Assembly: GCA_027347545.1 (NCBI GenBank)
Contig: DAIEQT010000448.1
Span: 1 to 9,714, forward strand
Direction: 5' to 3'
Length of the DNA: 9,714 nucleotides
Origin: Ignavibacteria bacterium
GTDB taxonomy: Bacteria; Bacteroidota; Ignavibacteria; Ignavibacteriales; Melioribacteraceae
A program made the translations under genes and the position numbers. This document shows, piece after piece, positions 1 through 6,845 of the stretch. A model generated the notes under the pieces. It searched no databases and was not told the DNA's origin. It saw only the letters and a program-made list of their open reading frames with translations. The stretch's first letter is position 1. The number at the start of each line of letters is the position of its first letter.

Positions 1-653
1 CGGAGAATTATGTTCACATAAAAATTGATTATGTAGAATTTACTAAGGCGGCGACTTTTGTAGCTAAAGATTCCTTAAACAAGATTGTTGAGGACTACAT
101 AAGCGCACCAATTTTTGAGCAAAAAACTAAAACTCTAGAAGAGTGGGCTCAATCGTTAATTAATGAATATAAAAACCTGAAAAAAGAATTTCCCGATTTT
201 CCGGGAGGATATGAGCTTGAGCGGAATGTTGAAGTGCTGTATAGTAATGACAAGCTAGCGTGTGTTAAATTTGACGAGTATTCATTCTTTGGCGGCGCTC
301 ATCCAAATTCGGTAATGTTTTACACTAATGTTGATTTGCAAACCGGTAGAACGATTAAGCTGGACGAATTATTCGTAGATGGATACAAGAGCGATCTGAA
401 TAAAATAGCATAGAAGTATTTTAGAAAGGAAAGAGAACTGAAACCGGATGAAGATTTAGAGCAAGCCGGTTTTTGGTTTAATGAAAATAAATTCTCAGTT
501 AATGAAAATTTTGCAATAACAAAATCCGGATTAAGTTTTTTCTTCAATGATTACGAAATTACTTCACACGCTGCCGGACCTACATTGATTGAAATCCCTT
601 ACCCGGAGTTAGAATCAATCATCAAACCTTCTGGATTCATCTCGAATAAATAA
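1..653 (+). pseudogene. DUF4163/DUF3298 (RsiV/PdaC-like) protein, 5'-truncated by the window and interrupted by an amber stop
   Basis: An open frame enters from the left (first whole codon at base 3) and runs to TAA at 651-653, broken once by TAG at 411-413. The part before the stop (136 codons) holds a DUF4163-like region and the start of a DUF3298 domain, recognised by FFGGAHPNS, followed by N-D-x-x-TGR-T-I-x-LDELF. After the stop the same frame continues for 79 codons with the rest of the domain: a FAITKSGLSFFFNDYEI strand pair, then HAAGPTLIEIPYPEL. These domains occur in extracytoplasmic proteins such as the anti-sigma factor RsiV and the deacetylase PdaC; many members are uncharacterised exported proteins. 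The N-terminus and any signal peptide lie outside the window. The reading frame is undisturbed around the TAG, so one substitution (for example CAG to TAG) explains it. It could be a recent nonsense mutation, a sequencing error or, less likely, readthrough. Domain call about 0.8; pseudogene status is less certain. Confidence 0.7.
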
Positions 654-793
654 TCTTCTCCAGATTATAACCGGGCAGCCGGATCGGAAATTATCTGTGA
701 TTTTGCACTAAATCACTACCCAAAAACTCCAGCTTGTTTGTAGTTAAACTTTCCGGTAAAATCATTTGTCGAAAAATCAAACTCGGGAACCAA

Positions 794-2215
794 ATGGATA
801 AATCTTCGTATCTAAAAAAAATCAGCGCATGGGATTCTGATGCAGCCCGCCATGTACTTTCTAGAGCGCTTTACGGTTATTCCAGAACAGATATAGAATT
901 TGCTCTCTCCAAATCATTAGATGACTTCATAGATAATTTCCTACTTAAAGATTTACCGGAACCAACTTCTCCAACTTATAATGGTGCTGAATGGGTTTCA
1001 CTGGAAAACAACTCTACTAATTCTCCCAACTACAGTAACTACCGCTACTCACTAATTTGGTGGTGGGAAACATTAATGCTTCAACAAGGTTATTCCTTGC
1101 GGGAAAAAATGGTCTGGTTCTACGCAAATCATTTTGTTACTGAGTATAACACAGTTCAAGTTCCGCAATATTATTATTTGTCGAACAAACTTTTCCGGCA
1201 GTATGCTTTTGGAAATTTGATTGAGCTTACAAAGAAAGTTACAATTGATCCGGCGATGCTGGTATACTTAAATGGAAAGGATAACAAGAATACAGCGCCT
1301 AATGAGAACTATAGTCGTGAATTAATGGAGCTGTTTACACTTGGAATTGGAAATTATTCTGAAGAAGATATTAAGCAAGCTGCAAAAGCTTTAACTGGCT
1401 GGAGAGTTAATAGCTCAACTTTATCTCCATACTTTACGAGTTCACGCTGGGATTCTGGATTGAAAACAATTTTAGGAAAGACTGGCAATTGGAATGCCGA
1501 TGATGTAGTGAACATAATCTTTTCTGAAAAAGCAGTTGCCGCTTCCGAATATCTTTGTCGGAAACTATATAAAGAGTTTGCCTACTATCAACCTAACGAA
1601 GAATATGTTAAGCAGCTTGCTGAATTGATGAGAGCAAACAATTTCAATCTGAAGCCAGTTCTTTCTACAATGCTTAAGTCTCAGTATTTCCATTCAGTGG
1701 ATATTCGCGGCGCAAAGATAAAATCGCCAATTGAGTTTTTATTATCCCTCGTTCGTTTCTTTAATCTAACTTATGATAACGATTTGTTAAATCAGATAAG
1801 AACAAAATCGCGTGAGCTTCAGCAAGAAATTCTAAATCCACCGGACGTACGCGGCTGGGAAGGGCAGCGCAAGTGGATGAACACAACAGTTTACCCAACC
1901 CGAAACAAGTTTACAGATTCACTTGTGAGCGGAATAAAAATTAACGGCAAGACTTACAAAGTAGATGTGCTAACATTTGCGCGTACTTTCCCATCTGCAA
2001 TTCCACCAAATGAAAATGCCGTTCAGTTTATAGAAGAGGTAACACTAGTTTTAATTCAATTTCCTTTGAGTCAAGCGAGAAAAGATTTTCTTCTTGCATC
2101 TCTGCTTGATGGAACTGCCGTGCAAAACTGGTCAACTTATGCAACCGGAGCTTCCACTCGTTTGGAAAAGTTTTTTAAGGCGCTCATGCGCTTACCTGAA
2201 TTTCAATTGTCTTAA
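794..2215 (+). CDS. DUF1800 domain-containing protein
   Basis: This 473-residue protein carries the DUF1800 family hallmarks: an N-terminal AARHVLSRALYGYS segment (about residues 17-30), REKMVWFYANHFVT (103-116), DPAMLVYLNG (152-161), PNENYSRELMELFTLG (169-184), ALTGW (199-203) and a late PPDVRGWEG motif (from 349). The biochemical function of the family is not established; its genes often stand directly before a DUF1501 gene, as here, 18 bases upstream. I see no convincing signal peptide or membrane helix, although relatives are often thought to be exported. I chose ATG at 794 because the family-like sequence begins soon after it. An in-frame TTG at 734 would add 20 basic residues that do not look like family sequence. 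The ribosome-binding site before 794 is weak (CGGGAA), so the start is less secure than the family call. The gene ends in TAA. Confidence 0.88.
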   Translation: MDKSSYLKKISAWDSDAARHVLSRALYGYSRTDIEFALSKSLDDFIDNFLLKDLPEPTSPTYNGAEWVSLENNSTNSPNYSNYRYSLIWWWETLMLQQGYSLREKMVWFYANHFVTEYNTVQVPQYYYLSNKLFRQYAFGNLIELTKKVTIDPAMLVYLNGKDNKNTAPNENYSRELMELFTLGIGNYSEEDIKQAAKALTGWRVNSSTLSPYFTSSRWDSGLKTILGKTGNWNADDVVNIIFSEKAVAASEYLCRKLYKEFAYYQPNEEYVKQLAELMRANNFNLKPVLSTMLKSQYFHSVDIRGAKIKSPIEFLLSLVRFFNLTYDNDLLNQIRTKSRELQQEILNPPDVRGWEGQRKWMNTTVYPTRNKFTDSLVSGIKINGKTYKVDVLTFARTFPSAIPPNENAVQFIEEVTLVLIQFPLSQARKDFLLASLLDGTAVQNWSTYATGASTRLEKFFKALMRLPEFQLS

Positions 2216-2233
2216 AATTTTGGAGAGCGCAAA

Positions 2234-3808
2234 ATGAAAAGAAGAGATTTTCTCAAAAATGTTGGAATGATTACAGGAGCCGGAGCAGTTTCACTTTCTA
2301 TCGGCGGAATTCCGATGAAAGCTTTTGCAAAACCATTTATGAATATTCAATCAACGAATGGAAAAATTCTGATTCTCATTCAGCTTAAAGGGGGCAACGA
2401 TGGAATAAACACTGTTATTCCTCTTGATCAATATTCAGCTTACGCTAACTATAGACCAACAATTAAAATTCTAGATACATCAGTTGTTAAACTAACTGAT
2501 GCTACCGGTCTTCATCCTGCGCTTCAACAGTTTCAAACTCTGTACAGCGAAGGAAAACTTACTCTTGTTCAAAATGTTGGTTATGCTAGCCCAAACCGTT
2601 CTCACTTTCGTGCGACTGATATTTGGCTTTCAGCTTCCGATTCAAACCAATATTTATATGATGGCTGGGTTGCTCGTTATCTATTAAAAACGTTTCCAAC
2701 TTTTCCGGGAACGCCGCCAACTCATCCAATGGGGATTCAGCTTATTTCAGTTCCTTCCGGTTTGTTTGACAGCAATGATGGCGGCTTGGCTGTAAATTTT
2801 AATGACCCAAACGCATTCTATACTTTGGTAAATGGATTAACAGCTGATAATGATCCTTCCCCTGCTACAATTGCCGGTGATGAATTAAAATTCTTGAAAG
2901 AAGTTGCCGCTCTTTCAATGCAATATGCCGGAGTGATTAAAGAAAAAGCTGATAAGGGGAATCCTACTTCAACTTATCCAACTTCTCGTTTGGGACCACA
3001 GTTAAAAATTGTTGCGGATTTAATTCTCGGCGGACTTGAAACGCCTGTCTATCTTACTCAACTTGATGGATTTGATACTCACTCGAATCAATTAACAACG
3101 CAGCAAACTCTATTTCAAAATCTTGCAGATTCTGTTGTGGCGTTTCAGCGCGATATTGAAAAAGCCGGTTTAGCTGATAAAGTGGTGATTATGACTTTCT
3201 CCGAGTTTGGAAGAAGAGTGAAGGAAAACGCAAGTGTCGGGACAGATCATGGCGCGGCTTTGCCATTGTTTGTAATTGGAAAAAGCGTGCAAGGCGGAAT
3301 CATTGGCGCTAACGCAAACTTGAGCAGTTTAGACGGTAACGGAGATATTAAATTCGCTTATGATTACCGCCAGATTTATACGAGTATTCTTAAAGATCAT
3401 TTTGGAATGACAACAGTAGAAGTAAAGGACATTTTGCTAAAAGATTTTACAACACTACCTATACTTAAACCAACTACAGATATACATGATTATGATTCTG
3501 TTCCAACTGAATTTTCTTTAGCTCAGAATTATCCTAATCCGTTTAATCCAGCGACAACAATTCAATATACAATTCCGGCAAGGGTGAAAGAGCCTGTCCC
3601 GAGCTCTTTTCGGGATGAAACGGCAAACGTAACACTGAAAGTTTATGATGTTCTTGGTAACGAAATTGCAACGTTGGTAGATCAATCTCAGCACGCGGGA
3701 AAATACCAAGTTCGGTTTGATGGAAGCCGGCTTGCCAGCGGAACATATATTTATACATTAAGAACAAATAGCTACACTCAAACAAAAAAGATGTTACTGG
3801 TTAAGTAA
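2234..3808 (+). CDS. DUF1501 protein with Tat signal peptide and C-terminal type IX secretion sorting domain
   Basis: The 524-residue product begins with a twin-arginine signal: MKRRDFLKN, a hydrophobic stretch to about residue 26, and a likely cleavage after AFA (residue 32). The DUF1501 core follows, with LKGGNDGINTVIP (52-63), GFDTHSNQ (around 280), FSEFGRR (around 323) and GTDHGAALPLF (around 337). Residues 427-524 form a type IX sorting domain: FSLAQNYPNPFNP, a VTLKVYDVLGNEIATLV strand pair, LASGTYIYTL and a terminal KKMLLVK. Such domains send proteins across the outer membrane to the surface. Seen: both signals lie in one uninterrupted frame. Inferred: export by Tat and then surface delivery. 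The linker at about 448-464 is longer than usual and carries a DNA palindrome. GGAGAG at 2222-2227 supports the ATG start. Enzymatic activity is unknown; it presumably works with the DUF1800 protein encoded just upstream. Confidence 0.92.
   Translation: MKRRDFLKNVGMITGAGAVSLSIGGIPMKAFAKPFMNIQSTNGKILILIQLKGGNDGINTVIPLDQYSAYANYRPTIKILDTSVVKLTDATGLHPALQQFQTLYSEGKLTLVQNVGYASPNRSHFRATDIWLSASDSNQYLYDGWVARYLLKTFPTFPGTPPTHPMGIQLISVPSGLFDSNDGGLAVNFNDPNAFYTLVNGLTADNDPSPATIAGDELKFLKEVAALSMQYAGVIKEKADKGNPTSTYPTSRLGPQLKIVADLILGGLETPVYLTQLDGFDTHSNQLTTQQTLFQNLADSVVAFQRDIEKAGLADKVVIMTFSEFGRRVKENASVGTDHGAALPLFVIGKSVQGGIIGANANLSSLDGNGDIKFAYDYRQIYTSILKDHFGMTTVEVKDILLKDFTTLPILKPTTDIHDYDSVPTEFSLAQNYPNPFNPATTIQYTIPARVKEPVPSSFRDETANVTLKVYDVLGNEIATLVDQSQHAGKYQVRFDGSRLASGTYIYTLRTNSYTQTKKMLLVK
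3597..3615. repeat. Palindromic insert inside the sorting-domain coding region
   Basis: TCCCGA (3597-3602) and TCGGGA (3610-3615) are perfect inverted arms around a 7-base loop, with further wobble pairs possible on the outside. The element lies in the DUF1501 coding sequence and encodes part of the VPSSFRD linker between the first and second strand groups of the sorting domain. Short TCCCGA...TCGGGA hairpins are more usual between genes in this phylum, so an in-frame insertion is inferred. Confidence 0.55.
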
Positions 3809-3820
3809 CAAGGAGAAACA

Positions 3821-4198
3821 ATGAAAGTAAAAGCAATCTTTGCAATTGCGGTTATGTTTGTTTTATCACTTGCTGTAAACTCTTACGCGCAAATGGGCAG
3901 TGGAATGAATCCGCAAGAAAGAATGAAAAGAACTTTGGAAGAATTTAAAACAAGATTAACATTAACAGATGCTCAGTTCGCAAAAGTTGATACAATTCTT
4001 CAAGCACAAACTGCTGAAATGACAAAAATTAGAGAGAGCAGCGGCGGAGATAGAGAAGCAATGCGTTCGGCTATCATGGATTTACGTGCGAAAACAGATA
4101 AGCAGATTGAAGCTATTCTAACTGACGAACAGAAAGTTGAGTATAAGAAGTTTCAAGAGGAAAGAGCACAACGCTTGCAAGGATTGGGGCGCGGTTAA
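3821..4198 (+). CDS. Small exported LTXXQ-motif (Spy/CpxP-like) protein
   Basis: This 125-residue protein begins with a clear Sec signal peptide (MKVKAIF, then a hydrophobic core, with likely cleavage after SYA, residue 23). The mature part is highly charged and predicted almost wholly helical, with LTLTDAQ at 47-53 and a second ILTDEQ at 99-104. This pair of Leu-Thr-x-x-Gln motifs marks the Spy/CpxP-like family. Spy of E. coli is a periplasmic chaperone and CpxP an envelope-stress regulator; many distant members, including those in Bacteroidota, have no assigned role. The gene starts 12 bases after the DUF1501 stop with a strong AAGGAGA site, so it is very likely the last gene of that operon. 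Chaperoning or damping of envelope stress during export of the DUF1501 protein is possible but only inferred. It ends in TAA just before an inverted repeat. Confidence 0.75.
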   Translation: MKVKAIFAIAVMFVLSLAVNSYAQMGSGMNPQERMKRTLEEFKTRLTLTDAQFAKVDTILQAQTAEMTKIRESSGGDREAMRSAIMDLRAKTDKQIEAILTDEQKVEYKKFQEERAQRLQGLGRG

Positions 4199-4210
4199 CA
4201 CAAGATATTA

Positions 4211-4261
4211 GATGCTGGATACTGGATGAGAACAAAAATCTAGTATCCAGTATCAAGCATC
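4211..4261. repeat. Imperfect inverted repeat between convergent genes, possible bidirectional terminator
   Basis: The left arm GATGCTGGATACTGGAT (4211-4227) is complementary to ATCCAGTATCAAGCATC (4245-4261) at 16 of 17 positions, with a 17-base loop. It fills the gap between the stop codons at 4198 (plus strand) and 4273 (minus strand), so it could end transcription from both sides. No proper T-run follows either arm. The wording GGATACTGGATG resembles dispersed intergenic repeats, so a mobile REP-like origin is also possible. Confidence 0.6.
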
Positions 4262-4272
4262 CATAATCTAAC

Positions 4273-6198
4273 TTACAGACAATAGTTTAGTCCTACATAC
4301 AAACTTCTGCCAAGTCTTCCATAGAACAAAACTTCTTCATACTTCTTATCGAACAAATTTTCGACTCGAGCATTCAAAGCTAAATTTTGGAACAATTGAT
4401 AGCTTGCTGCGAAGTTAACTAACAAGTAATCCGGCATTGTAATTCGTTTTGCCGGATACGCACCAAAATCTTTGTCCTCACGTTTGCCAACATATCTAAG
4501 AGATAAATTTAGATTCAGCGCATCCATCATTTTGTAATTTGAACTGAACGAGAGTTGATGCTTTGGTCTGCGCAAAAGCTGCTTGCCAAAATCTGCACTT
4601 AGTTCCGATTCATCCTTCGTCTCGGTAAAAGTATAGCTCGCGTTGAAAGATAAATCATTGTTCAACTTTGCAGCTCCCGTAATTTCTACGCCGCTTGTTT
4701 TAGCTTTAGCAATGTTGATTGTCCTAAAATTTGCATCGAAGCCGAACATATCTGTGAGTTGAAGATTGAAATAAGTTACGCCAACAAAAAATTTCTGATT
4801 ACCGAAAGATTGTTCAACGCCTAAATCCCAGCCTTTGCTTTTTTCCGGTTTCAAATCGGGATTGCCGAACATTGGATCGAAAATATAAAACAGTGACGGC
4901 GCTTTGAATCCGCTGCCGTATGTAGCTTTAATTTTTGTATTAGTTGAGGCAAAATAATAAGCCGGCGCAATTCTAAAAGTTGTTATGCTGCCGAACTTTT
5001 GGTTTTTATCGTAACGCAAGCCAATGGTTGCAAACAAAGAGTTTTCTACATTCACTTGGTCTTGCAGATAGAATCCAGTGTTGCGCATAGATTCGCGCGG
5101 AAATACACTATTAAATGGTCCCCATTCACTTGTAGAAAAATAACTTGTAGTTGCGCTTTCGGTTTCGCTTTCAATCCCAAACGTAATTAAGTTGTTTGGA
5201 ACTGCGGAGATGTTATTCTGCCAATAAATTTTGAAGCGGGAAGCATTGTTAAACGCATCGGAAGAAGTTGAAGGATGTGCGGCATCAACCAAATCGAGCG
5301 AGTTAGTAAACCTCTTTATGTATGTTGCCGATAAATTTTGTTGCCAGGCGCCATCAAAAAAAAGTGAAGCAAGATTCGTCTTCCAAATGTGTTCTTCTTG
5401 TTTGTAAGTATCGTTTGGATCATCGCCAAGTTTTTCGTTCTGGTCTAAATCTGTTTTTGTCTTTTGAAATTTATAAATCAAACCGGCTTTCCAATTTGCA
5501 TCAATATCTAAATCTAAACGTGATGAAAATGCACTGTTGGAAAAACCATCTTTCTCTTTGTTTCCGTAAATAGAATTAGCGGCTGAAACACCGTCACTTC
5601 CGCTTTGCGATGCAACAACGGCGTAACTAAGTTTTCCAAATCCACCGAGCGCGGAGAGATTACTCCGGTAATAATTGTTGGCGCCGCCTTCCCCTTCAAA
5701 ACCAAATTGTTGTTTTCCATTTCCTCTTTTAGTAATGATATTTATTACTCCGGCAATTGCATCGGAACCGTAAAGTGTACTTTGCGGTCCACGTACTACT
5801 TCAATTCTATCAATCTCTTTTGCGTTGAGAGAAGAAAAATCGAATGCGTTGTTTGGAGATGAAGGATCGTTCATCTCAACACCGTCCAAAATTACGAGTG
5901 TATGATTTGAATTTGCTCCGCGCATTGTAACGTAAGTTAATTTTCCTGGTCCGCCTTGCTGAGAAACGGAAATGCCCGGCACATCACGGAGAATATCAAC
6001 TACAGTTTTTAATTGTTTCTGCTGGATTACTTCCGAAGTTATTACGGAAACCGAACTGCCGATTGCGTAATAAGGTGTTGCGGTCTTTGTAGCAGAAACT
6101 AAAACTTCGTTAAGAGTTGCCTTAACAGAATCCGATTGAGAAAAGGTTAAGTGTGTTGCGATTAGAAAAACCGCAAAGATTTTGAAAATGTTTTTCAT
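4273..6198 (-). CDS. btuB: TonB-dependent outer-membrane receptor, BtuB-like (cobalamin/corrinoid uptake)
   Basis: The 641-residue product, close in length to E. coli BtuB, starts with a signal peptide (residues 1-20, cleavage near FS-Q). A TonB-box-like NEVLVSA (30-36) follows, then a plug domain with LRDVPGISVSQQGG (70-83), MRGANSNHTLVILDGVEMND (92-111) and IEVVRGPQSTLYGSDAIAGVINI (132-154). The rest is a beta-barrel with a late receptor motif, ENLFDKKYEEVLFYGRLGRS. The receptor would bind its ligand at the surface and import it using TonB/ExbBD energy. The cobalamin assignment rests mainly on the riboswitch in its leader and on overall BtuB-like wording; sequence alone cannot separate cobalamin from cobinamide or other corrinoids. 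AAAGGAG at 6207-6213 supports the ATG start. The protein ends in NYCL rather than the usual terminal aromatic residue. No other transport gene adjoins it in the window. Confidence 0.88.
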   Translation of the reverse strand: MKNIFKIFAVFLIATHLTFSQSDSVKATLNEVLVSATKTATPYYAIGSSVSVITSEVIQQKQLKTVVDILRDVPGISVSQQGGPGKLTYVTMRGANSNHTLVILDGVEMNDPSSPNNAFDFSSLNAKEIDRIEVVRGPQSTLYGSDAIAGVINIITKRGNGKQQFGFEGEGGANNYYRSNLSALGGFGKLSYAVVASQSGSDGVSAANSIYGNKEKDGFSNSAFSSRLDLDIDANWKAGLIYKFQKTKTDLDQNEKLGDDPNDTYKQEEHIWKTNLASLFFDGAWQQNLSATYIKRFTNSLDLVDAAHPSTSSDAFNNASRFKIYWQNNISAVPNNLITFGIESETESATTSYFSTSEWGPFNSVFPRESMRNTGFYLQDQVNVENSLFATIGLRYDKNQKFGSITTFRIAPAYYFASTNTKIKATYGSGFKAPSLFYIFDPMFGNPDLKPEKSKGWDLGVEQSFGNQKFFVGVTYFNLQLTDMFGFDANFRTINIAKAKTSGVEITGAAKLNNDLSFNASYTFTETKDESELSADFGKQLLRRPKHQLSFSSNYKMMDALNLNLSLRYVGKREDKDFGAYPAKRITMPDYLLVNFAASYQLFQNLALNARVENLFDKKYEEVLFYGRLGRSLYVGLNYCL

Positions 6199-6214
6199 AG
6201 AAGTTACTCCTTTG

Positions 6215-6239
6215 AAAAAGGGAATGGAAAATCCATTCC
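6215..6239 (-). terminator. Putative riboswitch-controlled intrinsic terminator
   Basis: Read on the minus strand, GGAATGGA (6239-6232) pairs perfectly with TCCATTCC (6228-6221) across a 3-base loop. After one C comes a run of five T (6219-6215). It lies just before the receptor's ribosome-binding site, where an attenuator would cut off the message. The stem is short and only half GC, so it may be a weak terminator. Confidence 0.5.
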
Positions 6240-6279
6240 GGATTAGAAGAAATAACTTCGTGGGAGTTTAAGTCCGGAA
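6236..6279 (-). promoter_or_regulatory. Putative antiterminator stem in the btuB leader
   Basis: On the minus strand TTCCGGA (6279-6273) is perfectly complementary to TCCGGAA (6242-6236), giving a 7-bp stem with a 30-base loop. Its 3' arm shares bases 6236-6239 with the 5' arm of the terminator-like hairpin, so the two structures exclude each other, as expected for a riboswitch expression platform. This is read by eye, without energy calculation. Confidence 0.42.
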
Positions 6280-6368
6280 AGCCCGAACCGATTTGAAACG
6301 AAATGAGTTTGCAAAATTCGTAAATCAAAACCCTACCCGCGAAGGTTAGCCATTTGGCTTGTTGATTA

Positions 6369-6617
6369 AATTTTTGCGGCAGGTCTCCTGGCTTGAGATA
6401 TCGAATAACGCCTTCCCAAAAGCAATTTATAATTGATAATTTATAATTGAAAATTCAATTCTCAATTCGCCATTTTCAATTCTCAATTGCCTTTCAGTGG
6501 CTTTGTGTTAAACGATTTTCAGCGTCTCTTACAGTTGCGCGTCAGCACCGGATTCTTCGCTTTCTGATATATAACGAACCACCGGTTTCCCTATTAAGTT
6601 GTAAACACCACAAAATT
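6369..6617 (-). ncRNA. Cobalamin riboswitch (aptamer) upstream of btuB
   Basis: On the minus strand the leader shows the conserved blocks in order: CTTAATAGGGAAACCGGTG (6602-6584), AATCCGGTGCTGACGCGCAACTGTAAG split as AATCCGGTGCTGACG and CGCAACTGTAAG (about 6555-6529), GCCACTG (6501-6495), GGGAAGGC (6417-6410) and the B12 box AGCCAGGAGACCTGCC (6393-6378). The ends can close as P1: AATTTTGTGG (6617-6608) pairs with CCGCAAAAATT (6379-6369) with one bulge and a G-U pair. Ligand binding should reduce expression of the receptor downstream. A -10-like TACAAT lies at 6620-6615 on the same strand, but no good -35 goes with it, so the transcription start is uncertain. Two arms are longer than the core consensus: one between GGTG and AATCC, and one between GCCACTG and GGGAAGG. 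Confidence 0.93.
6418..6494 (-). repeat. AATT-rich repeat array forming a peripheral arm of the riboswitch
   Basis: The 77 bases between the GCCACTG and GGGAAGG blocks are built of repeats. On the plus strand AATTTATAATTGA occurs twice in tandem (6424-6436 and 6438-6450, 14-base period), and TTCAATTCTCAATT occurs twice (6454-6467 and 6475-6488, 21-base period). The outer ends, 6418-6427 and 6485-6494, pair over 10 bp with one G-U, so the insert extends an existing hairpin. Similar AATT-rich repeats may lie elsewhere in the genome. Confidence 0.7.
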
Positions 6618-6620
6618 GTA

Positions 6621-6845
6621 AAGAACTACGGCGCTAAGTTAGAAAAGCATCTTAAACATTCCAACAAAAAGAATTTTTCTTTATTGAAGAGTAAGTTGGA
6701 AAAAATATTGAATAGCTTTATTTTGCCTCAAGAATAAAAATATGCAGAACGTGAACATTCTGAAAAAATCTTCTTACGATATGGCTCTCATTGCAGCCCA
6801 CAAAAAAACATTTCAAATAATCCATCTTAAAATAGGAGTAATTTA
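6621..6845 (+). promoter_or_regulatory. Upstream region of sdhCAB with a possible promoter and a palindrome
   Basis: No gene is supported here. A possible promoter is TTGGAA (6696-6701), 17 bases, TATTTT (6719-6724). The overlapping TTATTTTG (6718-6725) misses the Bacteroidota -7 element TAnnTTTG by one base. About 20 bases downstream is an 18-base imperfect palindrome, CAGAACGTGAACATTCTG (6745-6762), which could be an operator. GGAG at 6835-6838 sets the sdhC start. All promoter calls are by eye and weak. Confidence 0.3.

Noticed and set aside
320..547. 75-codon minus-strand frame opposite the DUF3298 gene
   Set aside because: It is a shadow of the interrupted plus-strand gene, whose domain continues in frame on both sides of the TAG.
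734..793. Upstream TTG start for the DUF1800 gene
   Set aside because: It adds 20 residues without a signal peptide or family similarity; ATG at 794 lies right before the family-like region. It is not fully excluded because both ribosome-binding sites are weak.
6122..6328. 68-codon minus-strand frame across the btuB start
   Set aside because: It is out of frame with the receptor gene and is explained by the untranslated leader. A leader peptide is possible but nothing supports it.
6424..6488. CRISPR-like short repeats
   Set aside because: The units are 14 bases with no spacers of constant length, are AT-rich and sit inside a riboswitch arm; no cas genes are near.
6447..6737. 96-codon plus-strand frame starting with TTG
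   Set aside because: It runs antisense through the riboswitch, lacks a ribosome-binding site and resembles no protein family; the repeats and conserved RNA blocks explain this DNA.
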